The notes: generated from the sequence alone by a model not told the origin. 64,000 bases of DNA from Epilithonimonas vandammei (GCF_003860525.1 NZ_CP034161.1:2790001-2854000), one strand, 5' to 3'. Positions 19,072 through 33,654 are shown, counted from the first letter of the stretch. Made by a program: numbers and translations.

Positions 19072-19920
19072 CTAAATAAGTATTTTCAAACTCTTCGGCA
19101 GCACCTTGACGTGAATCGGTGATTTGATTTTCTTAAATTCGCCGTCGATGTGCCAGGTTTTTGTATTGACCTTAAACTCAATTTCTGAAACGGGAAGATA
19201 AGTCACATATTCATCATTCTTCAGCCGCTTGGTAAACATCCGGAACGCAAAAAATGCGGAATATGTCAGCGGAAATTTCTTCACCAATACCAAATCTACC
19301 AAACCATCGCTTTTGCTGGCCATCGGTGCAATGTAAGCATTATTGCCGAACTGTCTCGTGTTGGCAATATTCAGCATCAGGTATTTTCCATTATATTGTT
19401 TGTAGCTTTCATCAAAAAATTTGATTTTTATCGGTTTGTAGTTAAAAAAAGTTTTGATGGAAACTTTGATATAATTTTTAAAACCTCGACTTGTCTTTTC
19501 AAATTCTTTCACCACTTTTCCGTCAAAACCAGTTCCTGAAACGTTGATGGAGAAGTGATCATTCACCATAAAAGTGTCGATCTGTTTATATTTTTCCTTC
19601 CGGATTTTTGCAAGCAGAACGTCCAGATTCTTGTTAAAATTATTTTCGTTGGAAAATCCGTTTCCAGAACCAGCTGGGAAAACAGCCAGAATTTTTTCTG
19701 TATTAATCAGCTTTTGCGCAACTACTGATATAGTGCCGTCTCCGCCTACCGCCACAAAAACGCCTACATTTTCCCAGTTATTCTGAATAAAATCCTCTGT
19801 ATCTTGCAGAGATTTGGAAACAAGATATAAGGGATTATCAACCTTTTTTCGGAGGCTGTCCAAAAATGGCTGATAATTTTTCTTAGCCGAATAAGGATTA
19901 ATGATGAAAGCAAATTGCAT
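19072..19920 (-). CDS. Diacylglycerol/lipid kinase family protein (YegS-like)
   Basis: 282 residues. The DAGK catalytic domain opens with AFIINPYSAKKNYQPFL and has the nucleotide-binding GGDGT motif in FVAVGGDGTISVVAQKL, then PAGSGNGFSNENN. The C-terminal beta-sandwich domain includes NVSGTGFDGKVV and DGEFKKIKSPIHVKVLP. Members phosphorylate diacylglycerol, sphingoid bases or related lipids; the substrate is unresolved here. The ATG at 19920 lies 4 nt after a perfect -7 box, so the transcript is probably leaderless. Confidence 0.9.
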   Translation of the reverse strand: MQFAFIINPYSAKKNYQPFLDSLRKKVDNPLYLVSKSLQDTEDFIQNNWENVGVFVAVGGDGTISVVAQKLINTEKILAVFPAGSGNGFSNENNFNKNLDVLLAKIRKEKYKQIDTFMVNDHFSINVSGTGFDGKVVKEFEKTSRGFKNYIKVSIKTFFNYKPIKIKFFDESYKQYNGKYLMLNIANTRQFGNNAYIAPMASKSDGLVDLVLVKKFPLTYSAFFAFRMFTKRLKNDEYVTYLPVSEIEFKVNTKTWHIDGEFKKIKSPIHVKVLPKSLKILI

Positions 19921-19924
19921 TGTC

Positions 19925-19932
19925 CAAAAATA
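19925..19932 (-). promoter_or_regulatory. -7 box 4 nt upstream of the lipid-kinase ATG (leaderless candidate)
   Basis: The minus strand reads TATTTTTG, then GACA, then ATG. This spacing leaves no room for a normal 5' untranslated region. Confidence 0.6.
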
Positions 19933-20042
19933 AAAATACTCAGAGAATTACAGCGTCATTTTATGGAATCTTTTTATTTGACTTTGAAAATTTTAAGTTA
20001 AAAATATTATTTCCATTCTAATTCATGTTAGAGAATTCGGTT

Positions 20043-20492
20043 TTACACCCTGCTGTTATCTGCTTTCCAGTTTTTGATGTTCTGTTTAATTTCGGAAGAA
20101 GACCAATCATTCTCGATGGTATTGTTAATTAACTCAATCAAATCTTCGTCTTCGGAAAATCTTAATGCAAAGATTTGAGCATCGGAAAATTGATACGGTA
20201 AACTTTCCAATCGATTACCCGTCAAAGCAAAATATCGAAACTTGAATTCATTAATAATAATTCTGTCCTGAAGTCCTAATGCGTAATGCTGACGAAGCAT
20301 TAACGACAAAACAATCATCAAAATAACAACCGCTGCAATAGCACTCCAAATCTTCACAAAAGAACTATTATGATTGATATTAATGACAATCTGAAACAAG
20401 CAAATAAACAACAGAACTAAGGAAATCGGATAGAAAATAAAATGATGAAGTGGATAATATTTTCTGTAATTTTTAAGGTTTTGATCGCTCAT
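20043..20492 (-). CDS. Small membrane protein, DUF6526-like
   Basis: 149 residues. Two adjacent membrane helices at the N-terminus (YPISLVLLFICLFQIVINI and WSAIAAVVILMIVLSLML) are separated by a short polar turn and followed by a cytoplasmic C-terminal domain with LGLQDRIIINEFKFRYFALTG. The order, two helices then a soluble tail starting ALGLQDR, is what I know from DUF6526 proteins of Bacteroidota, whose function is unknown. The ATG follows the upstream stop by 1 bp, so the two genes form an operon. Confidence 0.7.
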   Translation of the reverse strand: MSDQNLKNYRKYYPLHHFIFYPISLVLLFICLFQIVININHNSSFVKIWSAIAAVVILMIVLSLMLRQHYALGLQDRIIINEFKFRYFALTGNRLESLPYQFSDAQIFALRFSEDEDLIELINNTIENDWSSSEIKQNIKNWKADNSRV

Positions 20493-20493
20493 C

Positions 20494-21285
20494 TTATTTG
20501 ATATTATACTGAGTTAAAAACTCTGGTTTTAACTGAGCTTTGATATCTTTGAAATTTAGAGTGATATAAACAACACCCGCCGCATAAGCTGTAATCTCAT
20601 ATTGATTGTAAACAAACGTGATTTTCTCCTTATCAAAATAGAAGTTATTATTCAACTTAATTTTATCCTCAATCATCATATCTTTTTGATCTTTATCTAC
20701 AAAATTATTCTTGAGAATCTTGTCCCAATTTGCGTCATCTGGGTTTTTGAAAATATCATTTTGAGAAATCACTTTATTATTCTTCAAATCAAATGTTTTG
20801 TAATTTTCAAAATAGTAGCCGTGTGCGCCTCCTGAGTAACCACTTCTTGAATATTTCAGCGTCAGTAGATCATCAGTTTTAGAAACCATTTTCATCTCAG
20901 ACACTTCATCCCAAGTCTGTTTGAAGTCTGGCATGTAATCCTGGGAATCATCTTTTTTCAAATACTCTTTTTTAAATTTCTCCAGGATATCTGTCAACGA
21001 TTTTTTAGAATAATCTTCTGCAACAATATTTGCAGGTTTGTAAATGCTATCAAGAATCATCTTGTTACTAATATCAGGGAATACCAAAACCTGTTTTTCA
21101 AAAGACAATGTTAGCGTTTTTGCAACCTGAAGAGAATCCTGCACACGGACGGAATCTATAACAAATGCTTTTTCAGTTTTCAGACTGTCATTCCTGGAAT
21201 TATTGGTGTTGATTTCTTTATTTTCAGTTTTAGAACACGAAGACAGCAAAGTACCAATGGAAAGAATTGCGAATAGTTTTTTCAT
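20494..21285 (-). CDS. Lipoprotein with DUF3298/RsiV-like domain
   Basis: 263 residues. A lipobox is visible (MKKLFAILSIGTLLSSCSKTEN, Cys17), so it is an anchored lipoprotein. Residues ~140-263 match the DUF3298/RsiV fold: SRSGYSGGAHGYYFENYKTF then DLKNNKVISQNDIFKNPDD and a C-terminal NQYEITAYAAGVVYITLNF. RsiV homologues bind lysozyme, but the domain is widespread and no such role is claimed here. The region between lipobox and domain is Ser/Asn/Asp-rich linker. Operon with the DUF6526-like gene 1 bp downstream. Confidence 0.8.
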   Translation of the reverse strand: MKKLFAILSIGTLLSSCSKTENKEINTNNSRNDSLKTEKAFVIDSVRVQDSLQVAKTLTLSFEKQVLVFPDISNKMILDSIYKPANIVAEDYSKKSLTDILEKFKKEYLKKDDSQDYMPDFKQTWDEVSEMKMVSKTDDLLTLKYSRSGYSGGAHGYYFENYKTFDLKNNKVISQNDIFKNPDDANWDKILKNNFVDKDQKDMMIEDKIKLNNNFYFDKEKITFVYNQYEITAYAAGVVYITLNFKDIKAQLKPEFLTQYNIK

Positions 21286-21329
21286 AGTTTCTTTTTATTT
21301 AGAATGATGATTAGAAAAACATTTTATAA

Positions 21330-21359
21330 CAAAAAACCTTCCAAAAAAATGGAAGGTTT
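21330..21359 (-). terminator. Terminator after gyrB
   Basis: A perfect 9-bp stem AAACCTTCC / GGAAGGTTT with an 8-nt loop is followed on the minus strand by TTTTTTG, 24 bp past the gyrB stop. Confidence 0.85.
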
Positions 21360-21382
21360 GATTTTATAGTTTAAAATTGATA

Positions 21383-23329
<1,947 letters not shown>

Positions 23330-23502
23330 TCAAGATATAAAACTCAAATTTTCAAATAGTTAGCTTGAGAATTTTTCTTGTTATTTTTCTGTTAATTATT
23401 TTATTAAAGCTTACAAATATCGTTAAAAAAATCGAGATATGAAAGCCTTAAAATCAGCCAAAAAAGATAAGTTTTTAACAGGGATGCTTGGGAATTTTGA
23501 AT

Positions 23503-23533
23503 AAAAAAAATCGAACTGCAAAAGCTCGATTTT
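23503..23533 (-). terminator. Terminator after gltBD
   Basis: AAATCGA / TCGATTT arms around an 11-nt loop are followed on the minus strand by TTTTTATTC, 28 bp past the gltD stop. Confidence 0.75.
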
Positions 23534-23560
23534 ATAAAATTTTAAATATTGATAAAAGTT

Positions 23561-24987
23561 TTAATTTTTCAAAAACTCATCTACTTTTTTCGCGCAATCT
23601 CTTCCTTCCGCAATTGCCCAAACAACCAAACTTTGCCCTTTTCTCGCATCACCACAAGAGAAATATTTGGCTTGATTGGTTCGGAATTCTTTATTATTTC
23701 CAATAAGATTTCCTTTCGGGTCAAGATTGATATCCAAAGCTTCCACCAAACCTTTCTGCTCCACGTGCGTATAACCCAAAGCAATGAAAGCATAATCACA
23801 TTCGATAACAAATTCTGAGTTTGGTTTTTCTGTGTAAAGATTCCATTTTCCATCGGCATCTTTGGTCCATTCCGCTTCCACAAGGCGAAGACCCGTAAGA
23901 TTTCCATTTTCATCTTTTACAAATTCTTTGGAATTGACAGACCATCTTCTTTCGCAACCTTCCTCGTGGGATGATGTCACCTGCAAAGTCATCGGCATTG
24001 TTGGCCAAGGCATAGTTTCGTCTCGTTTTGTAGGTTGCATCGGTTTATAATAAATCTGATAAACCACTTCCGCACCTTGCCGATTCGAAGTTCCAATGCA
24101 ATCTGAGCCTGTATCTCCACCGCCAATGACGACCACTTTTTTCCCTTTAACATTGAGTTCTTCTTCATAAAACTCAATTCCGCTAACTTTTTTATTATTC
24201 TGAACCAGAAAATCCATTGCGAAATGAACACCTTTCGCATCACGGTTTGGAAGCATCAAATCTCTCGGAACTGTACTTCCTAAAGCCAAAACAACGGCAT
24301 CAAAATTTCTATTCAATTCTTCCACGGAATAATTAACACCAACATTGACATTAGTTCTAAACTCAACACCTTCCTGTTCCATCCACCGAACACGGCGTTC
24401 AACGATGTTTTTATCTAATTTAAAATCAGGAATTCCGAATCTCAACAAACCACCAATTTCAGAATCTCTTTCAAAAACCGTCACGTGATGTCCAGCCTGA
24501 TTCAACTGATAAGCCGCCGCCAGACCGGCAGGACCAGACCCCACAACCGCTACTTTTTTATCCGTCCTGAATTGCGGAATTTTTGGTTTTGCAAATCCTT
24601 GCTCAAAAGCGATTTCGATAATATTTTTTTCGATCTCCTCGATTGTTACCGGCAGATTATTAATCCCTAAAACACAGGCTCCTTCACAGGGCGCAGGACA
24701 AATTCGACCTGTAAATTCAGGAAAATTATTCGTTGAAGTTAAAATACGATAAGCCTTTTCCCATTGCTCCTTATAAACCGCATCATTGAATTCTGGAATC
24801 ACATTTCCCAACGGACAACCGCTCTGACAAAACGGAACACCACAATCCATACATCTTGCAGACTGCTCTTTCAAGAGCTTTTCAGAAGCTGGTTCATAAA
24901 ACTCCTTATAATTCTTCAACCTTTCCGAAACCGGAAGCTTCGCAGGCAACTCTCTGTCATATATCAAAAAACCATCTGTCTTTCCCA

Positions 24988-24988
<1 letters not shown>
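23561..24988 (-). CDS. gltD: Glutamate synthase (NADPH) small subunit
   Basis: Delivers electrons from NAD(P)H to GltB. 475 residues. The N-terminal [4Fe-4S] region has Cys clusters in ARCMDCGVPFCQSGCPLGN and GRICPAPCEGACVLG. The FAD-binding fold is seen in KKVAVVGSGPAGLAAAYQL and the NAD(P)H fold in GKKVVVIGGGDTGSDCIG. The C-terminal FAD segment YFSCGDARKGQSLVVWAIAEG is intact. Its ATG overlaps the gltB stop by one base (TAATG), so the subunits are translationally coupled. Confidence 0.98.
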
Positions 24989-29520
<4,532 letters not shown>

Positions 29521-29542
29521 CTACATCAATTTTGGATACTAA

Positions 29543-29550
29543 CAAACTTA
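29543..29550 (-). promoter_or_regulatory. -7 box for gltB
   Basis: The minus strand reads TAAGTTTG, 22 nt before the gltB ATG. No well-spaced -33 TTG was seen. Confidence 0.45.
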
Positions 29551-29656
29551 ATGAAAAAAAAGTCAAAAATGATTTTAAATTACCAAATCAGCAATTATAA
29601 AAACCATAAATAAGATTTAAAACAAATAAAACATCTTTTATTTGCCGATAATTTAC

Positions 29657-29699
29657 ATTAATTTAATATTGAATAATTATTTATTAAAATTAAATTAAT
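29657..29699. repeat. AT-only inverted repeat upstream of gltB
   Basis: ATTAATTTAAT (29657-29667) and its exact reverse complement ATTAAATTAAT (29689-29699) are separated by 21 bp. It could be an operator or simple AT-rich sequence; no binding protein is proposed. Confidence 0.35.
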
Positions 29700-29743
29700 A
29701 TTACAAACACATAAAATATTAACAATCAGACCATTAATTAAAA

Positions 29744-29775
29744 TCAATATTTCAATTAGGCTCGAAAAATATTGA
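29744..29775. repeat. Second inverted repeat upstream of gltB
   Basis: TCAATATTT (29744-29752) and AAATATTGA (29767-29775) are perfect complements with a 14-bp gap. It lies about 225 bp upstream of gltB. A dimeric-regulator site is possible but unproven. Confidence 0.35.
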
Positions 29776-29831
29776 AATCGAATCTAATTTTTCTAAAAAC
29801 CCAGCAAAGTCTAAAATTTAGCAGATAAAAT

Positions 29832-29859
29832 AAAAACACCCCTAAAAAATTTAGGGGTG
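29832..29859 (-). terminator. Strong terminator, likely end of lysS transcript
   Basis: A perfect 10-bp stem CACCCCTAAA / TTTAGGGGTG with a 3-nt loop is followed on the minus strand by TTTTTATTTT. It lies ~205 nt beyond the lysS stop, giving an unusually long 3' untranslated region. Confidence 0.85.
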
Positions 29860-30064
29860 CAATATTTTAAAACACAATTTCAAGTGAAACTAGATTATAT
29901 TTTCATATAATAATCATCTTATAATCATTTTTAATTATTTAGAAAGTAAAATCGAAAGACAAAATTCAATTTTAATAATTCCGTAACAAAAACTAAAATC
30001 ACTTAAACAATCAATAAAATAAGTTTTATTTTGAATAGTTTTCGATAGCAATTTTAAGAAAACG

Positions 30065-31855
30065 TTAAATCAATTTCATTAATAAAACCTCATCAATTTT
30101 CTCCACTTTTACCAAATTATTCTTAGTTAAAGTCTTAGAAGCTTTGTCCCATTTTTTACCAGAAAGCTGAGAGTTACCTTTAACTTCAATTAAAGACATC
30201 TCACCTCCATTTTTCATTAAAATATCGTAAATAAGTTTCTCTTCATCATTCAAAGAAATTCCATCTGGAAAAACTCTCGCTCCCATATCTACAACCTTAT
30301 CATCCTCAATCAGTGCATAGCCAATAGAATTAGTCCCTAAGTCTAATCCTAATATCTTCTTTTTCTCAGGTCTCATTTGAGGGAAGAAAAGAACTTCTTG
30401 GATGGACGGATTGTTGGTCAAAAACATAATCAATCTGTCCATTCCGATTCCAAGACCAGACGTAGGCGGCATTCCGTATTCTAAAGCTCTAAGGAAGTCT
30501 TCGTCAATAAATTGTCCAGCTTCGTCGTCACCTTTTTCGGATAACAATAACTGATGCTCAAATCGTTGTCTTTGGTCAATTGGGTCATTCAACTCAGAAT
30601 AAGCATTGGCGATTTCTTTTCCGCAAACCATCAATTCGAAACGCTCAGTCAAACCTTCCTGACTTCTGTGTTTTTTCGTCAAAGGCGACATCTCAACAGG
30701 ATAATCTGTGATGAAAGTCGGCTGAATGAAGTTTCCTTCACACTTTTCTCCGAAAATCTCATCAATCAATTTTCCTTTACCCATCGTTTCATCCACCTCG
30801 ATTCCGATAGATTTTGCAAAGTCGAATAATTCCTGCTCCGTTTTTCCAGTGATGTCAAATCCTGTATATTTCTGAATCGCTTCTGTCATAGAAACCCTTG
30901 GATAAGGTGCTTTCCAGTTGATGGTGTGCTCTCCGAAAACAGACTCAGAAGTTCCATTAACCGAAGTAGCACAGAATTCCAACAATTTCTCTGTGAAATC
31001 CATCATCCAGTTGTAATCTTTGTAAGCCACATAGATTTCCATCGCCGTGAATTCAGGATTGTGCGTTCTGTCCATTCCTTCATTTCTGAAGTTTTTTGAG
31101 AATTCATAAACACCGTCAAATCCACCAACAATCAGTCTTTTAAGATATAATTCGTTAGCAATTCTAAGATATAAAGGAATATCTAAAGCATTGTGATGGG
31201 TAATGAATGGTCTCGCTGCCGCCCCACCAGGAATCGATTGCAAGATTGGCGTTTCAACTTCGAAATAGCCTGCATCATTGAAAAACGTTCTCATCGCATT
31301 GAACAATTTTGTTCTTTTCACGAAGATTTCTTTCACGTGAGGATTCACGACCAAATCTGCATAACGCTGTCTGTATCGCAATTCCGGATCTGTAAAGCCG
31401 TCAAAAACATTACCATCGGCATCTACTTTAGGCAGCGGAAGCGGGCGAAGAGATTTTGTCAATAAAGTGAAGTTTTTCACCATTACCGTCATCTCTCCAA
31501 CCTGTGTTTTGAACAATTCACCTTCGATTCCGATGATGTCACCGATATCCAAAAGATGTTTGTAAACCTCGTTGTATAAAGTTTTGTCTTCACCAGTACA
31601 TATCTCGTCTCGGTTAAAATAAACCTGAATTCTACCTTCAGAATCCTGCAACTCTGCAAAACTCGCCTTCCCTTGAATTCTTCTGGACATCAGTCTTCCA
31701 GCAATTACCACCTTCTTCCCTTCTTCGAAATCCTGTTTTATAGATTTGGTGGAATCAGTGATTTTATATTCAGCGGCTGGGAATGCATCGATTCCCAAAT
31801 CGGTCAATTTCTGTAGTTTCTCGCGACGGATAATTTCCTGTTCTGATAATGACAT
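30065..31855 (-). CDS. lysS: Lysine--tRNA ligase with embedded Cas9 RuvC-I-like segment
   Basis: Class II synthetase charging tRNA-Lys. 596 residues, about 30 longer than the usual flavobacterial enzyme. The OB-fold anticodon domain (KVVIAGRLMSRRIQGKASFA) is followed by the catalytic core: motif 2 in FSKNFRNEGMDRTHNPEFT and motif 3 in PPTSGLGIGMDRLIMFLTN, both intact. The core ends at FFPQMRPEKKK. Flavobacterial LysS then normally continues into a small winged-helix-like tail, here LNDEEKLIYDILMKNGG ... GKKWDKASKTLTKNNLVKVE. Between them lie residues 501-533, which look like the N-terminus of a Cas9 (see separate entry). All parts are in one frame with no stop. The synthetase motifs give no reason to doubt activity. 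Confidence 0.97.
   Translation of the reverse strand: MSLSEQEIIRREKLQKLTDLGIDAFPAAEYKITDSTKSIKQDFEEGKKVVIAGRLMSRRIQGKASFAELQDSEGRIQVYFNRDEICTGEDKTLYNEVYKHLLDIGDIIGIEGELFKTQVGEMTVMVKNFTLLTKSLRPLPLPKVDADGNVFDGFTDPELRYRQRYADLVVNPHVKEIFVKRTKLFNAMRTFFNDAGYFEVETPILQSIPGGAAARPFITHHNALDIPLYLRIANELYLKRLIVGGFDGVYEFSKNFRNEGMDRTHNPEFTAMEIYVAYKDYNWMMDFTEKLLEFCATSVNGTSESVFGEHTINWKAPYPRVSMTEAIQKYTGFDITGKTEQELFDFAKSIGIEVDETMGKGKLIDEIFGEKCEGNFIQPTFITDYPVEMSPLTKKHRSQEGLTERFELMVCGKEIANAYSELNDPIDQRQRFEHQLLLSEKGDDEAGQFIDEDFLRALEYGMPPTSGLGIGMDRLIMFLTNNPSIQEVLFFPQMRPEKKKILGLDLGTNSIGYALIEDDKVVDMGARVFPDGISLNDEEKLIYDILMKNGGEMSLIEVKGNSQLSGKKWDKASKTLTKNNLVKVEKIDEVLLMKLI
30257..30355 (-). other. In-frame Cas9 RuvC-I-like insertion inside lysS (residues 501-533)
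   Basis: The 33 codons encode ILGLDLGTNSIGYALI, then EDDK, then VVDMGARVFPDGI. This is the layout of the first ~35 residues of many Cas9 proteins: strand 1 with the catalytic Asp (D505 here, equivalent to D10 of S. pyogenes Cas9), GTNSIG(W/Y), and the conserved G(V/A)R(I/V)FP(E/D)G end before the arginine-rich bridge helix. The preceding KKK also fits a Cas9 start (MKKKILGLDLG). The bridge helix, REC, HNH and RuvC-II/III parts are absent. Sugar-kinase/ROK proteins share the DxGTxS strand but not the GARVFPDG ending. Identification is by memory of the family, without a database search. Confidence 0.8.
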
Positions 31856-31878
31856 TTTAATTCAATTTTTTCGAATTG

Positions 31879-31886
31879 CAAAAATA
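31879..31886 (-). promoter_or_regulatory. -7 box for lysS
   Basis: The minus strand reads TATTTTTG, 23 nt before the lysS ATG. Confidence 0.5.
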
Positions 31887-31931
31887 GTGATTTTTAAATG
31901 GTTGTGGAAGTTAATTTTTAGTGAGTCATTT

Positions 31932-32011
31932 AAACGCAAAGAGCGCTAAGTTTTTTTTGACCTTATTGAAAATATTTTAAGGTTCACAAAGACGTAAAAC
32001 TCATCAAAGAT
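31932..32011. repeat. Dispersed repeat family A, copy 1
   Basis: It starts with AACGCAAAGAGCGCTAAG and a T run, then TTAAGGTTCACAAAGACG and ends near CATCAAAGATC. Related copies are at 46274, 48125 and 48856. Confidence 0.6.
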
Positions 32012-32026
32012 CTTTTTTTAACAGAA

Positions 32027-32107
32027 TTTTGTCATTCCGTAGGAATATTAACGGTTTAGATTGACTTCGTCGAACCACTACGTTAGGTTTCCTTCGGAAT
32101 GACAAAT
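32027..32107. repeat. Dispersed repeat family B, copy 1
   Basis: Terminal inverted arms TTTGTCATTCCGTAGGAA and TTCCTTCGGAATGACAAA enclose ~45 bp. The shorter copy at 46361 has the same ends. Confidence 0.6.
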
Positions 32108-32145
32108 CGTGAAGTTTATAGAAAATTTAATTATTTGTTGAATCT

Positions 32146-32276
32146 GCAGCCCGACTTGAGCGGAAATCCTTTTTACGCAACGTACTGGAGTGAAAAGATT
32201 AACTTCGTTGAACCTAAAGGTTTGGGAGCCCTTCGACAAGCTCAGGATAAACTACAGGCGGATTAAGCTGCCCAAA
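32146..32276. repeat. Dispersed repeat family C, copy 1 (divergent)
   Basis: The left end GCAGCCCGACTTGAGCGGAA leads to ATCCTTTTTACGC. The right end has GGCGGATTAAGCTGCC. This is the most diverged of five copies; others are at 37511, 40986, 46455 and 58356. Together with copies of A and B it fills the 431-bp gap between lysS and rlmF (31856-32287), which otherwise holds no gene. Confidence 0.5.
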
Positions 32277-32287
32277 TAAATCAAGCT

Positions 32288-33211
32288 TTAAAACCAATCT
32301 TTCCTATTGTCTTTTGGAATAAATGTCCAAACCAATATCCTGCTTATTTTCTGACCTTGCGTCATATCAATAATTTTGAATTCGGGTACTTTTAGGTTTT
32401 TAAGAAGCGTTGTCAGCTGATAAAGATTGTCTTTTTTGGAAACCAAGCTTGTGAACCAAAGAACCTGAGACGAGAATTGCACACTTTCATTAATCATTTT
32501 TTTGATGAACGCCATTTCGCCACCTTCGCACCACAATTCGGATTGTTGTCCGCTGAAATTGAGATTTATTTTCTGAGTTTTTGATTTTCTGAGGTTGTTA
32601 TTCTTTCGCCGATTTCCTTGTAAAGCGGATTCTTCGGAATCGTGGAAAGGCGGATTACACATCGTAAATGTAAATTTGTCTTCTTTTGAAATTATATTTT
32701 TAAAAATAAGTTCTGACTTTGGCTGAAATTTCAGTTGGATATCTTCTTTTAACTCAGGATTGTTTTCTAAAATCTTCTGAGCATTCTCCAAAGAACCTTG
32801 ATTGATATCCGTACCCAACATTTCCCAGCCGTAAGAATAATTCGCAATCAAAGGAAAAACGAGATTGGCTCCCGTTCCGACATCCAAACCTTTCACCGAA
32901 GTTCCTGTTGGAATATTTCCGTTTTCTTCAGCTAATAAGTCCGCCAAATAATGCACATAATCTGCTCTACCAGGAATCGGTGGACAAAGATTTTCATCAG
33001 GAATATACCAATCTTTGACATTGTAATATTTCAGAAGCAAGGCTTTATTCAATAATCTAACCGCTTTCGGAATACTAAAATTAATCGTCAAAGTATCGTA
33101 ATCATTTTTGAAAACGTAATGCTTCAACTCTGGAACGGAGGTAATCAACGTTTCAAAATCATAAGAATTGCGATGAAGATTTCTTGGATGAAGACTGGAT
33201 TTTTCAGACAT
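32288..33211 (-). CDS. rlmF: 23S rRNA (adenine(1618)-N6)-methyltransferase
   Basis: Methylates A1618 of 23S rRNA with SAM. 307 residues from the ATG at 33211; upstream in-frame TTG and GTG codons are less likely. The N-terminal SLHPRNLHRNSYDFETLI and PGRADYVHYLADLL are typical of RlmF. The SAM site is GLDVGTGANLVFPLI, and the N6-adenine methyltransferase motif is NPPF in TMCNPPFHDSEESA. The C-terminal LVWTFIPKD is also characteristic. It starts 9 bp after the cytochrome lipoprotein stop, so the two may share a transcript. Confidence 0.95.
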   Translation of the reverse strand: MSEKSSLHPRNLHRNSYDFETLITSVPELKHYVFKNDYDTLTINFSIPKAVRLLNKALLLKYYNVKDWYIPDENLCPPIPGRADYVHYLADLLAEENGNIPTGTSVKGLDVGTGANLVFPLIANYSYGWEMLGTDINQGSLENAQKILENNPELKEDIQLKFQPKSELIFKNIISKEDKFTFTMCNPPFHDSEESALQGNRRKNNNLRKSKTQKINLNFSGQQSELWCEGGEMAFIKKMINESVQFSSQVLWFTSLVSKKDNLYQLTTLLKNLKVPEFKIIDMTQGQKISRILVWTFIPKDNRKDWF

Positions 33212-33220
33212 CACCAAAAG

Positions 33221-33601
33221 TTACTTTGAAGATAAAATATACTGCGCCATAAATTTCGCATTTTCTTTGCTCAATCCATTGTGAGCCGGCATAGGAACAT
33301 CTCCCCAAATTCCTGAACTTCCTTTGATGATTTTCTCCGCCAGCATTTCTACATTTTCCGGTGTGTTCTCATATTTTTTTGCCACTTCTCTGTAAGATGG
33401 TCCAATCATTTTTTCTTCTACTTTGTGACAACCTAAACAATCTGCACCTTCGACTAACGATTTACCTTCGGCAACCGGATCGGTTACAACTTTTGGTGCA
33501 GGTTCAGGTTCAGAAACCAAAACATCTTTGTTTCCAGAATTTTCACTTTTAGAACAGGAAAATATGGTCATTAAAATGGTTGCAATAAATATTCTTTTCA
33601 T
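33221..33601 (-). CDS. c-type cytochrome lipoprotein
   Basis: 126 residues from the ATG at 33601. An upstream frame start at 33637 is rejected because it lies within the neighbouring terminator. The lipobox is MKRIFIATILMTIFSCSKSEN (Cys16), so it is a membrane-anchored periplasmic protein. The single haem motif is CLGCH in GADCLGCHKVEEKMIGPSY, and the distal Met ligand is probably in DVPMPAHNGLSKE. A Pro/Glu/Val linker (VSEPEPAPKVVTDP) joins lipid anchor and domain. It resembles cytochrome c-551/c552-like electron carriers; the partner is unknown. Confidence 0.9.
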   Translation of the reverse strand: MKRIFIATILMTIFSCSKSENSGNKDVLVSEPEPAPKVVTDPVAEGKSLVEGADCLGCHKVEEKMIGPSYREVAKKYENTPENVEMLAEKIIKGSSGIWGDVPMPAHNGLSKENAKFMAQYILSSK

Positions 33602-33615
33602 TTTCAGATTTTGTT

Positions 33616-33623
33616 CAAATATA
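33616..33623 (-). promoter_or_regulatory. -7 box for the cytochrome lipoprotein gene
   Basis: The minus strand reads TATATTTG, 14 nt before the ATG at 33601. It decides the start codon. Confidence 0.5.
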
Positions 33624-33625
33624 AA

Positions 33626-33654
33626 TAAAAAAGACATCCTCTACAGGATGTCTT
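33626..33654 (-). terminator. Terminator after the M36 protease
   Basis: A perfect 10-bp stem AAGACATCCT / AGGATGTCTT with a 4-nt loop is followed on the minus strand by TTTTTATTT. Confidence 0.85.

Larger units (their letters stand above)
29521..30064. other. 544-bp AT-rich intergenic region between gltB and lysS
   Basis: No gene was found. From left to right it holds a gltB -7 box, two AT-rich inverted repeats upstream of gltB, a strong minus-strand terminator, and a ~200-nt stretch corresponding to the lysS 3' untranslated region. No CRISPR repeats, tRNA or convincing promoter was seen in the lysS-proximal part. Confidence 0.6.

Noticed and set aside
29860-30064. tracrRNA or CRISPR array next to the Cas9-like segment
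   Set aside because: No repeated 36-48-bp units, no spacers, no promoter box inside, and no complement of a repeat could be identified.
30257-30355. Sugar-kinase or ROK/actin-like ATPase phosphate-1 motif in LysS
   Set aside because: DxGTxS alone would fit those families, but GTNSIG followed by VDMGARVFPDGI at ~13 residues matches the Cas9 N-terminus much better, and no kinase domain follows.
33602-33637. Longer cytochrome lipoprotein from 33637
   Set aside because: It would begin inside the M36 protease terminator and destroy the lipoprotein signal position.
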